From contig NZ_CP117449.1 of assembly GCF_030687835.1 (NCBI RefSeq), forward strand, positions 1,984,001 through 2,048,000: 64,000 nucleotides of DNA, read 5' to 3'. Both the position numbers and the translations under genes were made by a program. Shown here piece after piece: positions 18,874 through 29,196 of the stretch; the first letter of the stretch is position 1, and each line of letters starts with the position of its first letter. This DNA comes from Pseudomonas hefeiensis (GTDB taxonomy: Bacteria; Pseudomonadota; Gammaproteobacteria; Pseudomonadales; Pseudomonadaceae). The notes below the pieces were generated by a model. It was not told the DNA's origin and did not search any database. It saw only the letters and a program-made list of their open reading frames with translations.

Positions 18874-20208
18874 ATGACACAGGCAATTGCTTCGCCCAAC
18901 GTTCACGACTTGATCGGTATCGGCTTCGGCCCCTCGAACCTGGCGTTGGCCATCGCGCTGCAGGAACGGGGCCCGGTTCAGGGCGAACTGGATGTGTTGT
19001 TCCTCGACAAGCAGGCCGACTACCGCTGGCATGGCAATACCCTGGTGACCCAGAGCGAGTTGCAGATTTCCTTCCTCAAGGACCTGGTGACCCTGCGCAA
19101 TCCCACCAGCCCTTATTCGTTCGTCAACTACCTCAAGCATCACGGCCGCCTGGTGGACTTCATCAACCTCGGCACGTTCTACCCGTGCCGCATGGAGTAC
19201 AACGACTACCTGCGCTGGGTGGCCGGGCAGTTCGCCGAGCAGAGCCGCTATGGCGAAGAAGTGCTGCGCATCGAGCCGGTAGTGCATAACCAGCAGGTCG
19301 AAGCCCTGCGGGTGATTTCCCGTGACAACCAGGGCGAAGAGTTCGTGCGCACCACCCGTTCGGTGGTGGTCAGTGCTGGCGGTACGCCGCGCATCCCCGA
19401 AGCGTTCACCGCCTTCAAGGATGACGCGCGGGTGTTCCACCATTCCCGGTACCTGGAGCGCATGGCGACCCAGCCGTGCGTGAGCGGCCAGCCAATGAAC
19501 ATCGCCATCATCGGCGGCGGGCAGAGCGCCGCGGAAGCTTTCATCGACCTCAACGACAGCTTCCCTTCGGTGCAGGTCGACATGATCCTGCGCGGCTCGG
19601 CCCTCAAACCAGCCGACGACAGTCCGTTCGTCAACGAGGTGTTTTCGCCGGAGTTCACCGACCTGGTGTTCCAGCAACCCCACAGCGAGCGCGAGCGCTT
19701 GGTGAACGAATACCACAACACCAACTATTCGGTGGTGGACATCGACCTGATCGAACGCATCTACGGGATTTTCTATCGTCAGAAAGTCTCGGGCGTGGCC
19801 CGCCATGCCTTCCGTACCCTCACCACGGTGGAGAAAACCACGGCCACCGATGCCGGCGTGGAGCTGGCGGTGCGCAACAACGCCACCGGTGAGCTGACCG
19901 TACGCCGTTATGACGCGGTGGTACTGGCCACCGGTTACGAACGGCAGATGCACCGCACATTGCTGGCGCCACTCGAGCAATACCTGGGGAATTTCGAGGT
20001 AGACCGCAACTACAAGTTGATCACCGACGAGCGCTGCAAAGCCGCAATTTACATGCAGGGCTTCTGCCAGGCCAGTCATGGCCTGAGCGATACCTTGCTG
20101 TCGATCCTGCCGGTGCGCGCCGATGAGATCGCCGGCTCGCTGTATGAGCACGGGAAAAATCTCGGGCAGGCTCGTCCGGTGCGAGATTTGCTGTTGGCGG
20201 CTGTATAG
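18874..20208 (+). CDS. pvdA: PvdA, L-ornithine N5-monooxygenase
   Basis: A 444-residue FAD/NADPH enzyme that hydroxylates ornithine for the hydroxamate ligands of pyoverdine. The FAD site GIGFGPSNLALAIAL is at residues about 16-30. The NADPH site IIGGGQSAAEA is near residue 211, and the ATGYE motif is near the C-terminus. It is transcribed alone from a perfect PvdS box. Its presence implies a hydroxyornithine-derived ligand in the pyoverdine. A formyltransferase (pvdF) is not found in this window. Confidence 0.95.
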   Translation: MTQAIASPNVHDLIGIGFGPSNLALAIALQERGPVQGELDVLFLDKQADYRWHGNTLVTQSELQISFLKDLVTLRNPTSPYSFVNYLKHHGRLVDFINLGTFYPCRMEYNDYLRWVAGQFAEQSRYGEEVLRIEPVVHNQQVEALRVISRDNQGEEFVRTTRSVVVSAGGTPRIPEAFTAFKDDARVFHHSRYLERMATQPCVSGQPMNIAIIGGGQSAAEAFIDLNDSFPSVQVDMILRGSALKPADDSPFVNEVFSPEFTDLVFQQPHSERERLVNEYHNTNYSVVDIDLIERIYGIFYRQKVSGVARHAFRTLTTVEKTTATDAGVELAVRNNATGELTVRRYDAVVLATGYERQMHRTLLAPLEQYLGNFEVDRNYKLITDERCKAAIYMQGFCQASHGLSDTLLSILPVRADEIAGSLYEHGKNLGQARPVRDLLLAAV

Positions 20209-20456
20209 GCGAGAGCCGCGCTGCAAAAAACAGTGTGGGAGCGGGCTCCTGAACTGGCCGGCATCAGGTAACTCACAGGAAATTCTTCAGAAACTTCCTA
20301 CACTCACCTCACGCGTCCTGTCTTTCAGGCAGGCGCGTTGACGGTTCGCTGTTCCCTCGCTTTGGCAGTCTGAACCCATCAACCGGTCCTCCCTGACTTG
20401 ACGTGAAGTCGGTGGTGTTCCGGGCCGACTACGCCAAACGAAACAACCTGATCCAA

Positions 20457-23400
20457 ATGACGCTGTTTTTACGCACAGGCCTGGTGGCGCTGTTGCTGGG
20501 CTTATCAAGTGTGGCGCCACCGGTTGGCGCGGCCCCCGAGTCGCTGCAGATACTCGGGCGTTCCAGTGTGAACGACTATTCGGTATCCCTGGGGGAGGCC
20601 GACTGGAACTGGCTACGTCGCAAGGGAACGTTGCTGTTGGGCGCCTCGGCGCCGGATTACGCGCCTTTCGGTATCACCGGCAATGGCAGCGACTATGAAG
20701 GCCTCACCGCCGACTATGCCCAGTTACTGGGGCAGTTGTTGCACGTCGAGGTGCAGGTGCAGCGATACGCGTCACGGGAGGCATCGCTCCAGGCGCTGCG
20801 CAGCGGTGAGATCGATATGCTCGGCACGGCCAACGGCTTCGAAGCCAGCGACCCGCAGTTGGCGATGTCCCAGGCCTATGCCGATGACCTGCCCACCCTG
20901 GTGGCCCGCGTCGCCGATAGCCAAGACTTGCCCACCGACCTGGCGGGCATGCGCGTGGCGATGCTGTATCACTATTTGCCCACCGAGACGGTCAAGGCGT
21001 TTTATCCGGATGCGGCTTTGCAGCTGTATCCCTCGACCTTGAGTGCTATCGGCGCTGTGGCGTTTGGGCAGGCCGACGTTTACCTGGGGGATTCGATCAG
21101 CTCCAATTACCTGATCAGCAAGAACTACCTGAACAACGTCCAACTGGCTGATTTCTCCCGCCTGGAAGTGCAGCCGTTCGCCTTTGCGGTCAGCCGTGGG
21201 AATTCGCGCCTGTTGCGCATTATCAACGCCGCGCTGCAAGCCATTCCTGCCAGTGAACGCATGAGTATCCTGCGGCGCTGGAGCGCGGGCGGCGCAAGCA
21301 TGCCCGGTCAGCAGCCCCTGCATTTCAGCGTCAAGGAACAGCGTTGGCTGGATGCACATCCGCGGATCACGGTGGTCGTCAACCAGAACTTCCCGCCACT
21401 CACCTTTATCGATGAACAAGGGCATTTGCGCGGTATCAGTGCTGATGTGCTGGCCAGGATCAGCCTGCGCACCGGCCTGAAGTTCGATATCCAGCGGGGT
21501 CACTCGCTTCATGATGTGATCGAGCGTGTCACGACCGGTCGGGCCGACGTCCTGGCCGCCGCGCCACCCAGCCCCGAGCTTGAGGGGGTGTTGCGCTTTA
21601 CCCGGCCGTACCTGAGCAATCCGTTCGTGCTGGTGGCGCCCTCCAGGGGCAAGGTGCCGTTGACGTTGGACCAGATGGAGGGCAAACGCTTGGCGCTGAT
21701 CCGGGGCAACGTGCTGCGTGAGTACCTGCTGGAACAGTTTCCCCGGGTACACCTGGTGCCGGCTGAAAACGCCGCGGGCGCGATGTCCATGGTCGCCGCC
21801 GGTACGGTGGACGGCGCGATCAATTCGCTGATCAGCGCCCGCTATATGATTTCCCGCCAGTACCGCGGCAAACTGCAAATCACCAGTACCGTGGGGACTT
21901 TGCCGGCGCGCGTGGCCCTGGCGACTCACCGTGATGCGCCGGAGCTGCATTCGATCCTGGACAAGGCGCTGCTGAGCATTTCTCCCGAAGAAATGGACGA
22001 GTTGACCAATCGTTGGCGCAGTGAAGTGGTGATCGACGACAGTTACTGGCTGCGCAACCGCACCACCATCGTCCAGGGTTTCTCCATCGCCGCGCTGCTG
22101 TTGCTGCTGGCATTGGGGTGGGTCGTGTACCTGCGGCGTCTGCTGGAACAACTGCGCGTGGCCAAGCAAAGCGCCGATGATGCCAATCGGGCCAAGACCA
22201 CTTTTTTGGCAACCATGAGCCATGAAATCCGGACACCCATGAACGCGGTGATCGGCATGTTGGAACTGGCCCTGAAGAAAGCCGACCAGGGTGTCATGGA
22301 CCGGGTCGCCATCGAAGTCGCGTCGGGCGCCGCTCGCGGCATGCTCGACTTGATCGGTGACATCCTCGACATCGCCCGCATCGAGTCAGGCAGGCTGTCG
22401 CTGGCGCCGGAACGGGCCAACCTGCGGGAGCTGATCGAATCGGTGGCGCGGATCTTTGAAGGCCTTGCCTGGCAGAAACACTTGCACTTGCAGTTGGCAC
22501 TCGACACCGCGATCAACCACGACGTCTTGATCGATCCGTTGCGTTTCAAGCAGATCGTATCGAACCTGCTGAGCAATGCCATCAAGTTCACCGACCAGGG
22601 GCTGGTGCGCTTGAGTGTGCGAGCCGAACCGGGTGGCGACGCGCAGTACCTGCCAATCCGCCTGCGCGTCGAAGACACCGGCTGTGGTATTTCGGCCGAG
22701 GATCAGCGCCGCTTGTTCAGCCCTTTTACCCAGGCCAGCAACAACACCCAGTCGGCCCGCAGCGGCTCCGGGTTGGGGCTGGTGATCAGCCGCACGCTCT
22801 GCGAAATGATGGGGGGCACCCTGACGTTGAGCAGTGTGCCGGGGGAGGGCACGCAGATTGAAATCCTGCTGAGCCTGCCGAAGCTCGATGCCTTGGCTCA
22901 AGCCCCGTCGGCTGAGAGCGAGGCGTGGGTACCCGTGCGTGCGCTGAACATTCTGGTGGTGGACGACTATCCGGCCAACCGCCTGTTGCTGGCCCAGCAA
23001 TTGAGCTATCTGGGACATCGCGTCCGGGACGCCGAGGATGGTGTCCAAGGGTTGCGCGCCTGGCGTGCTGAACGATTCGATGTGGTCATCACCGACTGCA
23101 ACATGCCGTTGATGAGCGGCTACGAACTGGCCCGGGCCATTCGCGATTCAGAGCGGGCCGAGGGCTTGTCGCCGGGGGTGATTCTGGGCTTCACGGCCAA
23201 TGCCCAGCCCGAGGAAAAGGTCCGCTGTATCGAGGCTGGAATGGACGATTGCCTGTTCAAACCCATCAGTCTCAAGGAGCTGAACACATGCCTGGCTTCG
23301 GTCTCGCAGGATTGCGCCCCGGTGGCCGATGAAGCGGCGCCTTCCTCGGCCACCGATGACATCGACTTGAGCAGCCTTGAACAATTGAGCGCAGGTGACA

Positions 23401-23741
23401 CTGGCTCAATCAAAAAACTGCTAAAGGAATTGGTCAACAGCAATGCCGAAGACTTGGCTCAGTTGATGCGTCTGCTCGCTCGACAAGACCTGCCCGGGTT
23501 GGCGGACCTGGCGCACCGGGTCAAAGGCGGCGCACTGATGATCAGGGCCCAGGGCCTGATTGCCGCCTGCGAAGCCCTGGAAAGTGCCTGCCGTGGGGGC
23601 GACCGGCCGTTACTCGCCGCCGCCGTGGATGAGGTACGCCAAGCCATGGACCAGCTGACGGAACGGCTGGAGGCCTATGTGGCAGGGGAGCCTGCTCCCG
23701 CTGAGCCGCGAAGGGGGCCACTCGGGCCTTCTCATGGATAA
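20457..23741 (+). CDS. BvgS/EvgS-like hybrid sensor histidine kinase
   Basis: A 1,094-residue phosphorelay kinase. Order: signal peptide (about 1-25), two periplasmic solute-binding type 3 domains (about 40-280 and 290-530), and a transmembrane helix ([18 protein letters not shown], about 545). Then come the HisKA phospho-site [14 protein letters not shown], HATPase boxes [10 protein letters not shown] and VEDTGCGI, a receiver with phospho-Asp in [13 protein letters not shown], and a C-terminal HPt domain with [12 protein letters not shown]. The ATG at 20457 is preferred because it gives a clean signal peptide; a GTG at 20403 would add 18 residues. The partner regulator is likely the LuxR-type gene at 24420. 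Ligand unknown. Confidence 0.88.
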   Translation: MTLFLRTGLVALLLGLSSVAPPVGAAPESLQILGRSSVNDYSVSLGEADWNWLRRKGTLLLGASAPDYAPFGITGNGSDYEGLTADYAQLLGQLLHVEVQVQRYASREASLQALRSGEIDMLGTANGFEASDPQLAMSQAYADDLPTLVARVADSQDLPTDLAGMRVAMLYHYLPTETVKAFYPDAALQLYPSTLSAIGAVAFGQADVYLGDSISSNYLISKNYLNNVQLADFSRLEVQPFAFAVSRGNSRLLRIINAALQAIPASERMSILRRWSAGGASMPGQQPLHFSVKEQRWLDAHPRITVVVNQNFPPLTFIDEQGHLRGISADVLARISLRTGLKFDIQRGHSLHDVIERVTTGRADVLAAAPPSPELEGVLRFTRPYLSNPFVLVAPSRGKVPLTLDQMEGKRLALIRGNVLREYLLEQFPRVHLVPAENAAGAMSMVAAGTVDGAINSLISARYMISRQYRGKLQITSTVGTLPARVALATHRDAPELHSILDKALLSISPEEMDELTNRWRSEVVIDDSYWLRNRTTIVQGFSIAALLLLLALGWVVYLRRLLEQLRVAKQSADDANRAKTTFLATMSHEIRTPMNAVIGMLELALKKADQGVMDRVAIEVASGAARGMLDLIGDILDIARIESGRLSLAPERANLRELIESVARIFEGLAWQKHLHLQLALDTAINHDVLIDPLRFKQIVSNLLSNAIKFTDQGLVRLSVRAEPGGDAQYLPIRLRVEDTGCGISAEDQRRLFSPFTQASNNTQSARSGSGLGLVISRTLCEMMGGTLTLSSVPGEGTQIEILLSLPKLDALAQAPSAESEAWVPVRALNILVVDDYPANRLLLAQQLSYLGHRVRDAEDGVQGLRAWRAERFDVVITDCNMPLMSGYELARAIRDSERAEGLSPGVILGFTANAQPEEKVRCIEAGMDDCLFKPISLKELNTCLASVSQDCAPVADEAAPSSATDDIDLSSLEQLSAGDTGSIKKLLKELVNSNAEDLAQLMRLLARQDLPGLADLAHRVKGGALMIRAQGLIAACEALESACRGGDRPLLAAAVDEVRQAMDQLTERLEAYVAGEPAPAEPRRGPLGPSHG

Positions 23742-23860
23742 GCGAACCGCGTAGTCATCCCGAAGCCACATGCGAAGTACCTTTTTCCTCCCTTTTTTGG
23801 GATTCGTCCTACAGCGCCTCTCAAAAGCTTCCTCTAGCCTGACGGCCCTTAACGATTGGG

Positions 23861-24304
23861 ATGCCTGTCATGCCGAACAAAGCATTACGTATCATGATTG
23901 CCGACACGCAACATTTTCATCGAGTGAGGCTTGAATACCTTTTCAATCAACAGGGTTATTTTCGGATTGCCCCCGTGAGTGGCCTGCAGGAACTGCTGAC
24001 GCTGGTGGAGTACGGCAGCGAGCCGTTCGACCTGGTCGTGGTCAATGCCGGGCTGGCGAATGGAGCCCTGGACCTGCACGATTTCATCCTCGACAACCCG
24101 CAGCTTCGTCACGCGATGATTTACAACACGTCACAGATCGGCCTGTCCTCGACGGCTGTCGCGCGTCGGCCTGGTATGCACCTGAGCCCGGCCCAATTGC
24201 CTGACCTTGCGTCATTGGCGAGTCTGATGCAACGGATTGATCCCCAAGCCTGCGAGTTGACGCGACCCTGGCTTCGCCCCCTCAGGCAAGGCCACGCAGG
24301 GTGA
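23861..24304 (+). CDS. Receiver-like protein lacking the phospho-acceptor Asp
   Basis: A 147-residue (or 144 from ATG 23870) stand-alone receiver-like protein. Its start, RIMIADTQHFHRVRLEYLFNQ, resembles the first strand and acidic pocket of response regulators. Where the conserved phospho-Asp is expected (DLVVVNAGL) the residue is Asn, and the usual Lys/Thr-containing C-terminal motifs are not evident. It sits between a BvgS-like kinase and a LuxR-type regulator, on the same strand. Probably a pseudo-receiver that binds a partner without being phosphorylated. Family assignment is inference. Confidence 0.65.
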   Translation: MPVMPNKALRIMIADTQHFHRVRLEYLFNQQGYFRIAPVSGLQELLTLVEYGSEPFDLVVVNAGLANGALDLHDFILDNPQLRHAMIYNTSQIGLSSTAVARRPGMHLSPAQLPDLASLASLMQRIDPQACELTRPWLRPLRQGHAG

Positions 24305-24419
24305 TGCTGTACCGTTGGTCGGCACTGTCAGACCTGACAGGTGGCCGGGTCTGTCGTTTGTGCAACAGTCCCGAGCAGTCATGGCATCGGCACCGTTTGC
24401 ATTTACGTGGGGAGTTGCC

Positions 24420-25034
24420 TTGAAAGACGTATTGATCGTGGATGATCACCCTGTCATACGAGGGGCATTGCGGCTCATTTGCCAGAACGAGGGGTTTTCC
24501 CGAATCAGGGACGCGAGCGGTGCAGCCGACGCCAGGGCGTTGATCAAGGAAGGGGCGCCAGACCTGGTGATTCTGGACCTGGTGATGAACGGATTCGATG
24601 GCATGGACCTGTTGGTCTGGATCATGGCCCAGTTCCCTGGGTGCGGTGTGCTGGTGTTCACTTCCCAGGATGCGCAGCACTTCTGCAACCGCTGCATCTC
24701 GGCCGGAGCCAGGGGCTTTGTGACCAAAAAAAGCGACCTGAAAGAACTGATCAAGGCCATTCATGCCTTAAAGTCCGGTTACTCCTATTTCCCGCAAATG
24801 CCGGTCAGGCTGGATTTTCACCAACGCACGGAACAGCAGTCCCTGGAAAGTCTCTCGACTCGCGAGCTATCCATTCTGCGAATGCTGGCCATGGGGATGC
24901 GCGGCAAGGACATCGCCGAGGCCTTGTTCCTGAGTCCGAAAACCGTCAGCACCTACAAGACCCGTCTGCTGGAAAAACTCGGACTCAAGACGCTGGTGGG
25001 TTTGTCGGATTTCGCCAAGCGCAATCACCTTTGA
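24420..25034 (+). CDS. LuxR/NarL-family response regulator (BvgA/EvgA-like)
   Basis: A 204-residue regulator. The receiver begins MKDVLIVDDHPVIRG, with phospho-Asp in LVILDLVMNGFDG and Lys in FVTKKSDLKEL. A C-terminal LuxR helix-turn-helix follows (LSTRELSILRMLAMGMRGKDIAEALFLSPKTVSTYK). The TTG at 24420 is chosen because GGGGAG precedes it by five bases and the receiver starts there; an ATG at 24381 would add 13 residues. It is the likely output of the hybrid kinase upstream. Confidence 0.82.
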   Translation: MKDVLIVDDHPVIRGALRLICQNEGFSRIRDASGAADARALIKEGAPDLVILDLVMNGFDGMDLLVWIMAQFPGCGVLVFTSQDAQHFCNRCISAGARGFVTKKSDLKELIKAIHALKSGYSYFPQMPVRLDFHQRTEQQSLESLSTRELSILRMLAMGMRGKDIAEALFLSPKTVSTYKTRLLEKLGLKTLVGLSDFAKRNHL

Positions 25035-25199
25035 ATAACACCAGAACCTGTGGGGGACTGTGGTGACTTGCAGTTTTCCCAGGTCCTTCATTGTTCTCCA
25101 AATAGAACGCTAAGGCCGGTTTTTGCTGTCTAGTGCTTCAAGTGGGTCGGTTTTAAGCTATGTCCATCAAATCGCAGTACCTGATTTTGGAGACACAGC

Positions 25200-26066
25200 A
25201 TGAAAAACATCATCGGCGTCTACACCAGCCCACGACCCCATTGGGTCGGTGACGGCTTCCCGGTTCGCACGCTGTTTTCCTACGACAATCTGGGCAAGCA
25301 CATCAGCCCGTTCCTGCTGCTTGACCATGCGGCACCCACGGAGTTTTCACCCACCACCGAGCGTCGCGGTGTCGGCCAGCACCCTCATCGTGGTTTCGAA
25401 ACCGTGACCATCGTCTACCAGGGTGAACTGGAACACCGGGATTCCACCGGCAGCGGCGGCAAGATCGGTCCTGGCGACGTGCAATGGATGACCGCCGCTT
25501 CGGGGATCATTCACGAAGAGTTCCACTCCGAAGCCTTCGCCCGGCAAGGCGGGTTCATGGAAATGGTCCAGCTGTGGGTCAACCTGCCCGCCAAGGACAA
25601 AATGGCCCCGGCCGGCTACCAGACGATCCTCAAGGGCGACATTCCGAACATCGAGCTGAAGGACAACGCCGGCAGCCTGCGCCTGATTGCCGGCCGCTTC
25701 GAGGGGCATCAAGGCCCGGCGAAAACCTTTACCCCCATCGATGTCTGGGACCTGCGCTTGAATGCCGGAAAAAACCTGACCCTTGACGTACACGATGGCC
25801 ACAACACCGCACTGGTGGTGCTGCGCGGCACGGTCCAGGTCAACGGTCGCGAGCGGGTCGAGGCCGGGCAACTGGCCCTGCTTGACCGGGCCGGCGACCA
25901 ACTGAGCCTGCAAGCCAATCAGGACGCGGTGGTGTTGCTGCTCAGCGGTGAGCCCATCGACGAACCCATCGTTGGCCATGGCCCGTTCGTGATGAACAGC
26001 GAGCAGGAGATTCACCAGGCCTTCAACGATTTCCACTCCGGTCGTTTTGGCGCGATGGACGACTGA
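25200..26066 (+). CDS. Pirin family bicupin protein
   Basis: A 288-residue pirin. The N-terminal cupin carries FLLLDHAAP, HPHRGFETVTIVYQG and the third metal-ligand His and Glu in the IIHEEFHSE region. Bacterial pirins are iron-binding cytoplasmic proteins, some with quercetinase activity; the role here cannot be read from sequence. GGAGA lies just before the ATG. It is a single gene ahead of an inverted repeat. Confidence 0.88.
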   Translation: MKNIIGVYTSPRPHWVGDGFPVRTLFSYDNLGKHISPFLLLDHAAPTEFSPTTERRGVGQHPHRGFETVTIVYQGELEHRDSTGSGGKIGPGDVQWMTAASGIIHEEFHSEAFARQGGFMEMVQLWVNLPAKDKMAPAGYQTILKGDIPNIELKDNAGSLRLIAGRFEGHQGPAKTFTPIDVWDLRLNAGKNLTLDVHDGHNTALVVLRGTVQVNGRERVEAGQLALLDRAGDQLSLQANQDAVVLLLSGEPIDEPIVGHGPFVMNSEQEIHQAFNDFHSGRFGAMDD

Positions 26067-26093
26067 GGCGAAACCACAGCCACCCCAAAGCAA

Positions 26094-26184
26094 ATGTGGG
26101 AGCGGGCTTGCTCGCGAACGCGGTGTATCAGGCGCATAGACGTTGACTGACACGCTGCATTCGCGAGCAAGCCCGCTCCCACAC
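26094..26184. repeat. Extragenic inverted repeat, GTGGGAGC family
   Basis: Long arms, ATGTGGGAGCGGGCTTGCTC and complement, extended outward by a CCCCAAA/TTTGGGG pair, between pirin and the channel gene. Confidence 0.85.
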
Positions 26185-26258
26185 TGGTTTGGGGTGATCT
26201 CTACAGCGTGTTCAATCTGTGCCAATCTTCGCCCCATGACCTTCCTGGAGCTGTCCCG

Positions 26259-27701
26259 ATGCTGCCTCTGATCTCCGATCACCCACTGCTGAGTGCTTTG
26301 GTGTTGCTGGTGCTCGACATTCTGCTGTGGCGGCTGGTCAGTGCTGATCGGACCTATTGGAAGATCGGCGGGCGGCTGCTGATTTTTTCGTTGTTCAGCG
26401 CGCTGCTGTTCAACGAAGGCCTCAACCCCATGCAACCGGCCCAGTGGGTTGACGACGTACCACGCCACTTGGCGGCCACCGGTTTACAGATTGCCTGGTG
26501 GCTGTTCGCGGCGCGAACCCTGACGGTGATGATCGGCGCGGTGATGATGCAACGGGTGGGTCATACCGGGCGGCTCTTGCAGGATTTGATCGGCGCGGTG
26601 ATCTTCCTGATCGCCGTCATCGCGGCCTTGGCGTATGTGCTGGATCTACCGGTCAAGGGTGTGCTGGCAACGTCCGGGGCGATGGCTATTATCGTCGGCC
26701 TGGCCTTGCAGAGTACCCTCAGTGACGTGTTCTCCGGGATCGTGCTCAACACCACCAAGCCTTATCAAGTCGATGACTGGATTTCCATCGACGGCACCGA
26801 AGGCCGGGTCACCGACATCGACTGGCGCGCCACGCGGTTGCAGACTGCCCAGGGCAGCATGGCGGTGATTCCCAACTCCTTGGCGGCCAAGGCCAAGATC
26901 ATCAACTTCAGCCGGCCCAGCGACGTCCACGGGTTATCCATCAGTATCCCGGTCAGCCCGCATGCGCGGCCACAAACCGTGATCGATGCGCTGGAGCGGG
27001 CGATGATCGGCTGTCGTTCGCTGCTTGCCAGCCCGGCACCCTGCGTGACACTCAAGAGCACCGGCAGTACCGGGGCGGAATATGAAATCAGCGGGTTCGT
27101 CGCCTCCATGGGCCAGAAGCGCGAAGTGCGCAACCAACTGTTCGACCTGGCGTTCCGGCATTTGCAGGCCTCGGGCGTGAGCCTGTTGTCCACCAGCGAA
27201 AGCGCGTCCGCCAATGGCGTGTCGCGGCCCCGTGCGTTGCTGGAAAGCTCGAGTATTTTCTCCACCTTGCGCCAGGATGAGAAAGACACCTTCAGTCAGA
27301 ACATGACCCTGCAGACCTTCCGCGCTGGCGACATGATCTTGCCGGCCGGGGAGGTCAGTGATCATTTGTTCATCATCGAATCCGGGGTGGTCAGCGTGAC
27401 CCTGTTTCGTAACGGCCAGCCGTTCGAGGCCGGACGCATGGGCCCGGGGGAAGTGATCGGCGAAGCCGGGATCGTTTCCGATCAGCCCGCGTTGGCGAGC
27501 TTTTCCGCCAAGACTTTCTGCACCCTTTATCGCATTGAGAAGAGCTACCTCAAACCCTGCCTCGAGACTCGCCGCGACATCAACGACGCGATGAAAAACC
27601 TGCTGGACGTGCGCACGCACCTGGCCCAGAACCTGACTCGCGACGTTCCCAAACCGGTCGCCAAGAAGCGCTTCCTGCAATGGTTGCGCAGTCGGGCCTG
27701 A
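26259..27701 (+). CDS. MscS-family channel with C-terminal cyclic-nucleotide-binding domain
   Basis: A 480-residue inner-membrane protein. The N-terminal third has several hydrophobic helices; the MscS pore and beta domain run from about residue 130 (GAMAIIVGLALQSTLSDVFSGIVL, then DWISIDGTEGRVTDIDWRATRLQT). The C-terminal ~130 residues form a cyclic-nucleotide-binding cup (FRAGDMILPAGEVSDHLFIIESGVVSV...GPGEVIGEAGIV). The start at 26259 has GGAG upstream. MscS channels gate on membrane tension. The fused cup suggests nucleotide or second-messenger gating, which is inference. Confidence 0.88.
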   Translation: MLPLISDHPLLSALVLLVLDILLWRLVSADRTYWKIGGRLLIFSLFSALLFNEGLNPMQPAQWVDDVPRHLAATGLQIAWWLFAARTLTVMIGAVMMQRVGHTGRLLQDLIGAVIFLIAVIAALAYVLDLPVKGVLATSGAMAIIVGLALQSTLSDVFSGIVLNTTKPYQVDDWISIDGTEGRVTDIDWRATRLQTAQGSMAVIPNSLAAKAKIINFSRPSDVHGLSISIPVSPHARPQTVIDALERAMIGCRSLLASPAPCVTLKSTGSTGAEYEISGFVASMGQKREVRNQLFDLAFRHLQASGVSLLSTSESASANGVSRPRALLESSSIFSTLRQDEKDTFSQNMTLQTFRAGDMILPAGEVSDHLFIIESGVVSVTLFRNGQPFEAGRMGPGEVIGEAGIVSDQPALASFSAKTFCTLYRIEKSYLKPCLETRRDINDAMKNLLDVRTHLAQNLTRDVPKPVAKKRFLQWLRSRA

Positions 27702-27728
27702 AGCCTATCTTGAAGTTCCCCAGTCCTC

Positions 27729-27860
27729 CTGTGGCGAGGGGATTTATCCCCGCTGGGCTGCGCAGCAGCCCTAAAATCACCCAGTCGGTGTGTCAGGTAG
27801 ATTGAGTCTGCTGCTTTGGGGCTGCTGCGCAGCCCAGCGGGGATAAATCCCCTCGCCACA
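27729..27860. repeat. Extragenic inverted repeat, GGCGAGGGGATTTATCCCC family (copy 4)
   Basis: Same arms as copies 1-3, located 28 bases after the channel gene stop. Confidence 0.85.
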
Positions 27861-27992
27861 ATAAGTCTGTGTTAATTGCCAAATGGTCGCATCGCTTCCC
27901 ATTGGCCCCCCGAACTTCCCAACAATTGGCTATTTGTACCGCGCCACCGCGAGGCTAACGTAACGCCACACCCAATTGTGCTGGAGTTCATC

Positions 27993-28433
27993 ATGCAACC
28001 GCGTATCGATTTCTATACCGCCTCCCCTGAAGCTTACAAAGCCATGCTGGCGTTCGAAACCGCTGCTTCGAAACTGGGCCTGGAAAAATCCCTGCTGGAA
28101 CTGGTCAAGCTACGCTCCTCGCAAATCAACGGTTGCGCCTACTGCATCGACATGCACACCGCCGATGCCCGCAAGGACGGCGAGACGGAGCGTCGCCTGT
28201 ATGCCGTGACCGCCTGGCGCGAAGCCCCGTTTTTCACCCCTCGCGAGCGCGCCGCGCTGGCCTGGACCGAAGCGCTGACACGCTTGAGCGACACCCATGC
28301 GCCAGACACCGACTACGAATTGCTGAACCAGCATTTCACGCCCAGGGAAATGGTCGACCTGACCGTGGCAATCAACGCCATCAATGGCTGGAACCGCTTG
28401 GCGGTGGGCTTTCGCAAGATGCCTGAGGCGTAA
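27993..28433 (+). CDS. Carboxymuconolactone decarboxylase/AhpD-like protein
   Basis: A 146-residue AhpD-fold protein with the redox CxxC motif CAYCIDMHT around residue 46 and a following His. Such proteins act as alkylhydroperoxidase-like antioxidants. The start at 27993 has GGAG eight bases upstream. No operon partner is evident. Confidence 0.87.
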   Translation: MQPRIDFYTASPEAYKAMLAFETAASKLGLEKSLLELVKLRSSQINGCAYCIDMHTADARKDGETERRLYAVTAWREAPFFTPRERAALAWTEALTRLSDTHAPDTDYELLNQHFTPREMVDLTVAINAINGWNRLAVGFRKMPEA

Positions 28434-28448
28434 TCAGCAGAAAAATAC

Positions 28449-28506
28449 CTGTGGGAGCCTGTGGAGCCTGTGGGAGCCTGTGGGAGCAAAGCTTGCTCGC
28501 GATAGC
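28449..28506. repeat. Expanded GTGGGAGC repeat arm
   Basis: Several slipped copies of CCTGTGGGAG/CCTGTGGAG stand in a row before a single AAAGCTTGCTCGCGAT arm. This looks like local replication slippage in a repeat arm that has lost its inverted partner. Confidence 0.7.
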
Positions 28507-28660
28507 GGTCCAACAGTCCATGCAGCATTGACTGACACACCGGCTCCCACCTAGATTTAATGCTCAGCTGTGAAGCTTCGGACGACAGGCTCCGTAATAG
28601 GTTTGCTTCGGCTTAATAGGAAGCATTACTATTCACGCCCCGTCCCCACAGCCCAGTGCA

Positions 28661-29159
28661 ATGACCCCCAAGCCGCCCCGCAGACCTGGCTTTTTCGAGC
28701 ATTACGAAGAGTTGATCGGCACCTGGACCCCGTCGCCTGAATCGCCAGCAGGCCGAGGACCTGGCCCACGATACTTTCGTGCGGGTGCTCGAGTCCGATT
28801 CGGCCGATGTCCAGCAACCGCGGGCCTATTTGCACCAGACGGCGCGCAACATTGCGGTGGATGGCTATCGGCGCGAAGATCGACGGGGCGCCATGGAGGA
28901 GGTGGCGCTGGACCATAGCCAGTCGCTTTCGGGCGACCCGGAGCACTTCATGCACGCGATCCAGCTGGCAGACTCCATCGAAAGGGCGCTTGCCGAGCTG
29001 CCGGCCAATTGCCGTACGGTGTTTGTCTGGCAGAAGATCGAAGGCTTGACCCAGGCGGAAATCGCCGCGCGCCTGGGCCTGTCAAAAAACATGGTGGAAA
29101 AGTATATGATCCGCACCCTGCGGCATCTGCGCGATCGTCTGGACGGGGCTGGCCAATGA
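28661..29159 (+). pseudogene. fecI: FecI-like ECF sigma factor, frameshifted
   Basis: An iron-type ECF sigma factor split by one extra base. The first ~23 codons read MTPKPPRRPGFFEHYEELIG, then the frame shifts at a run of four C (28728-28731). With three C it would continue TWTRRLNRQQAEDLAHDTFVRVLES into the intact downstream frame, which runs through region 4 (LAELPANCRTVFVWQKIEGLTQAEIAARLGLSKNMVEKYM) to 29159. FecR and FecA downstream are intact, so the event is recent or a sequencing error. If real, the receptor cannot be induced through this sigma factor. Confidence 0.8.
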
Positions 29160-29196
29160 TCCGTCGTTATCTTCCACCTGAGCCACAGGACCTTCC

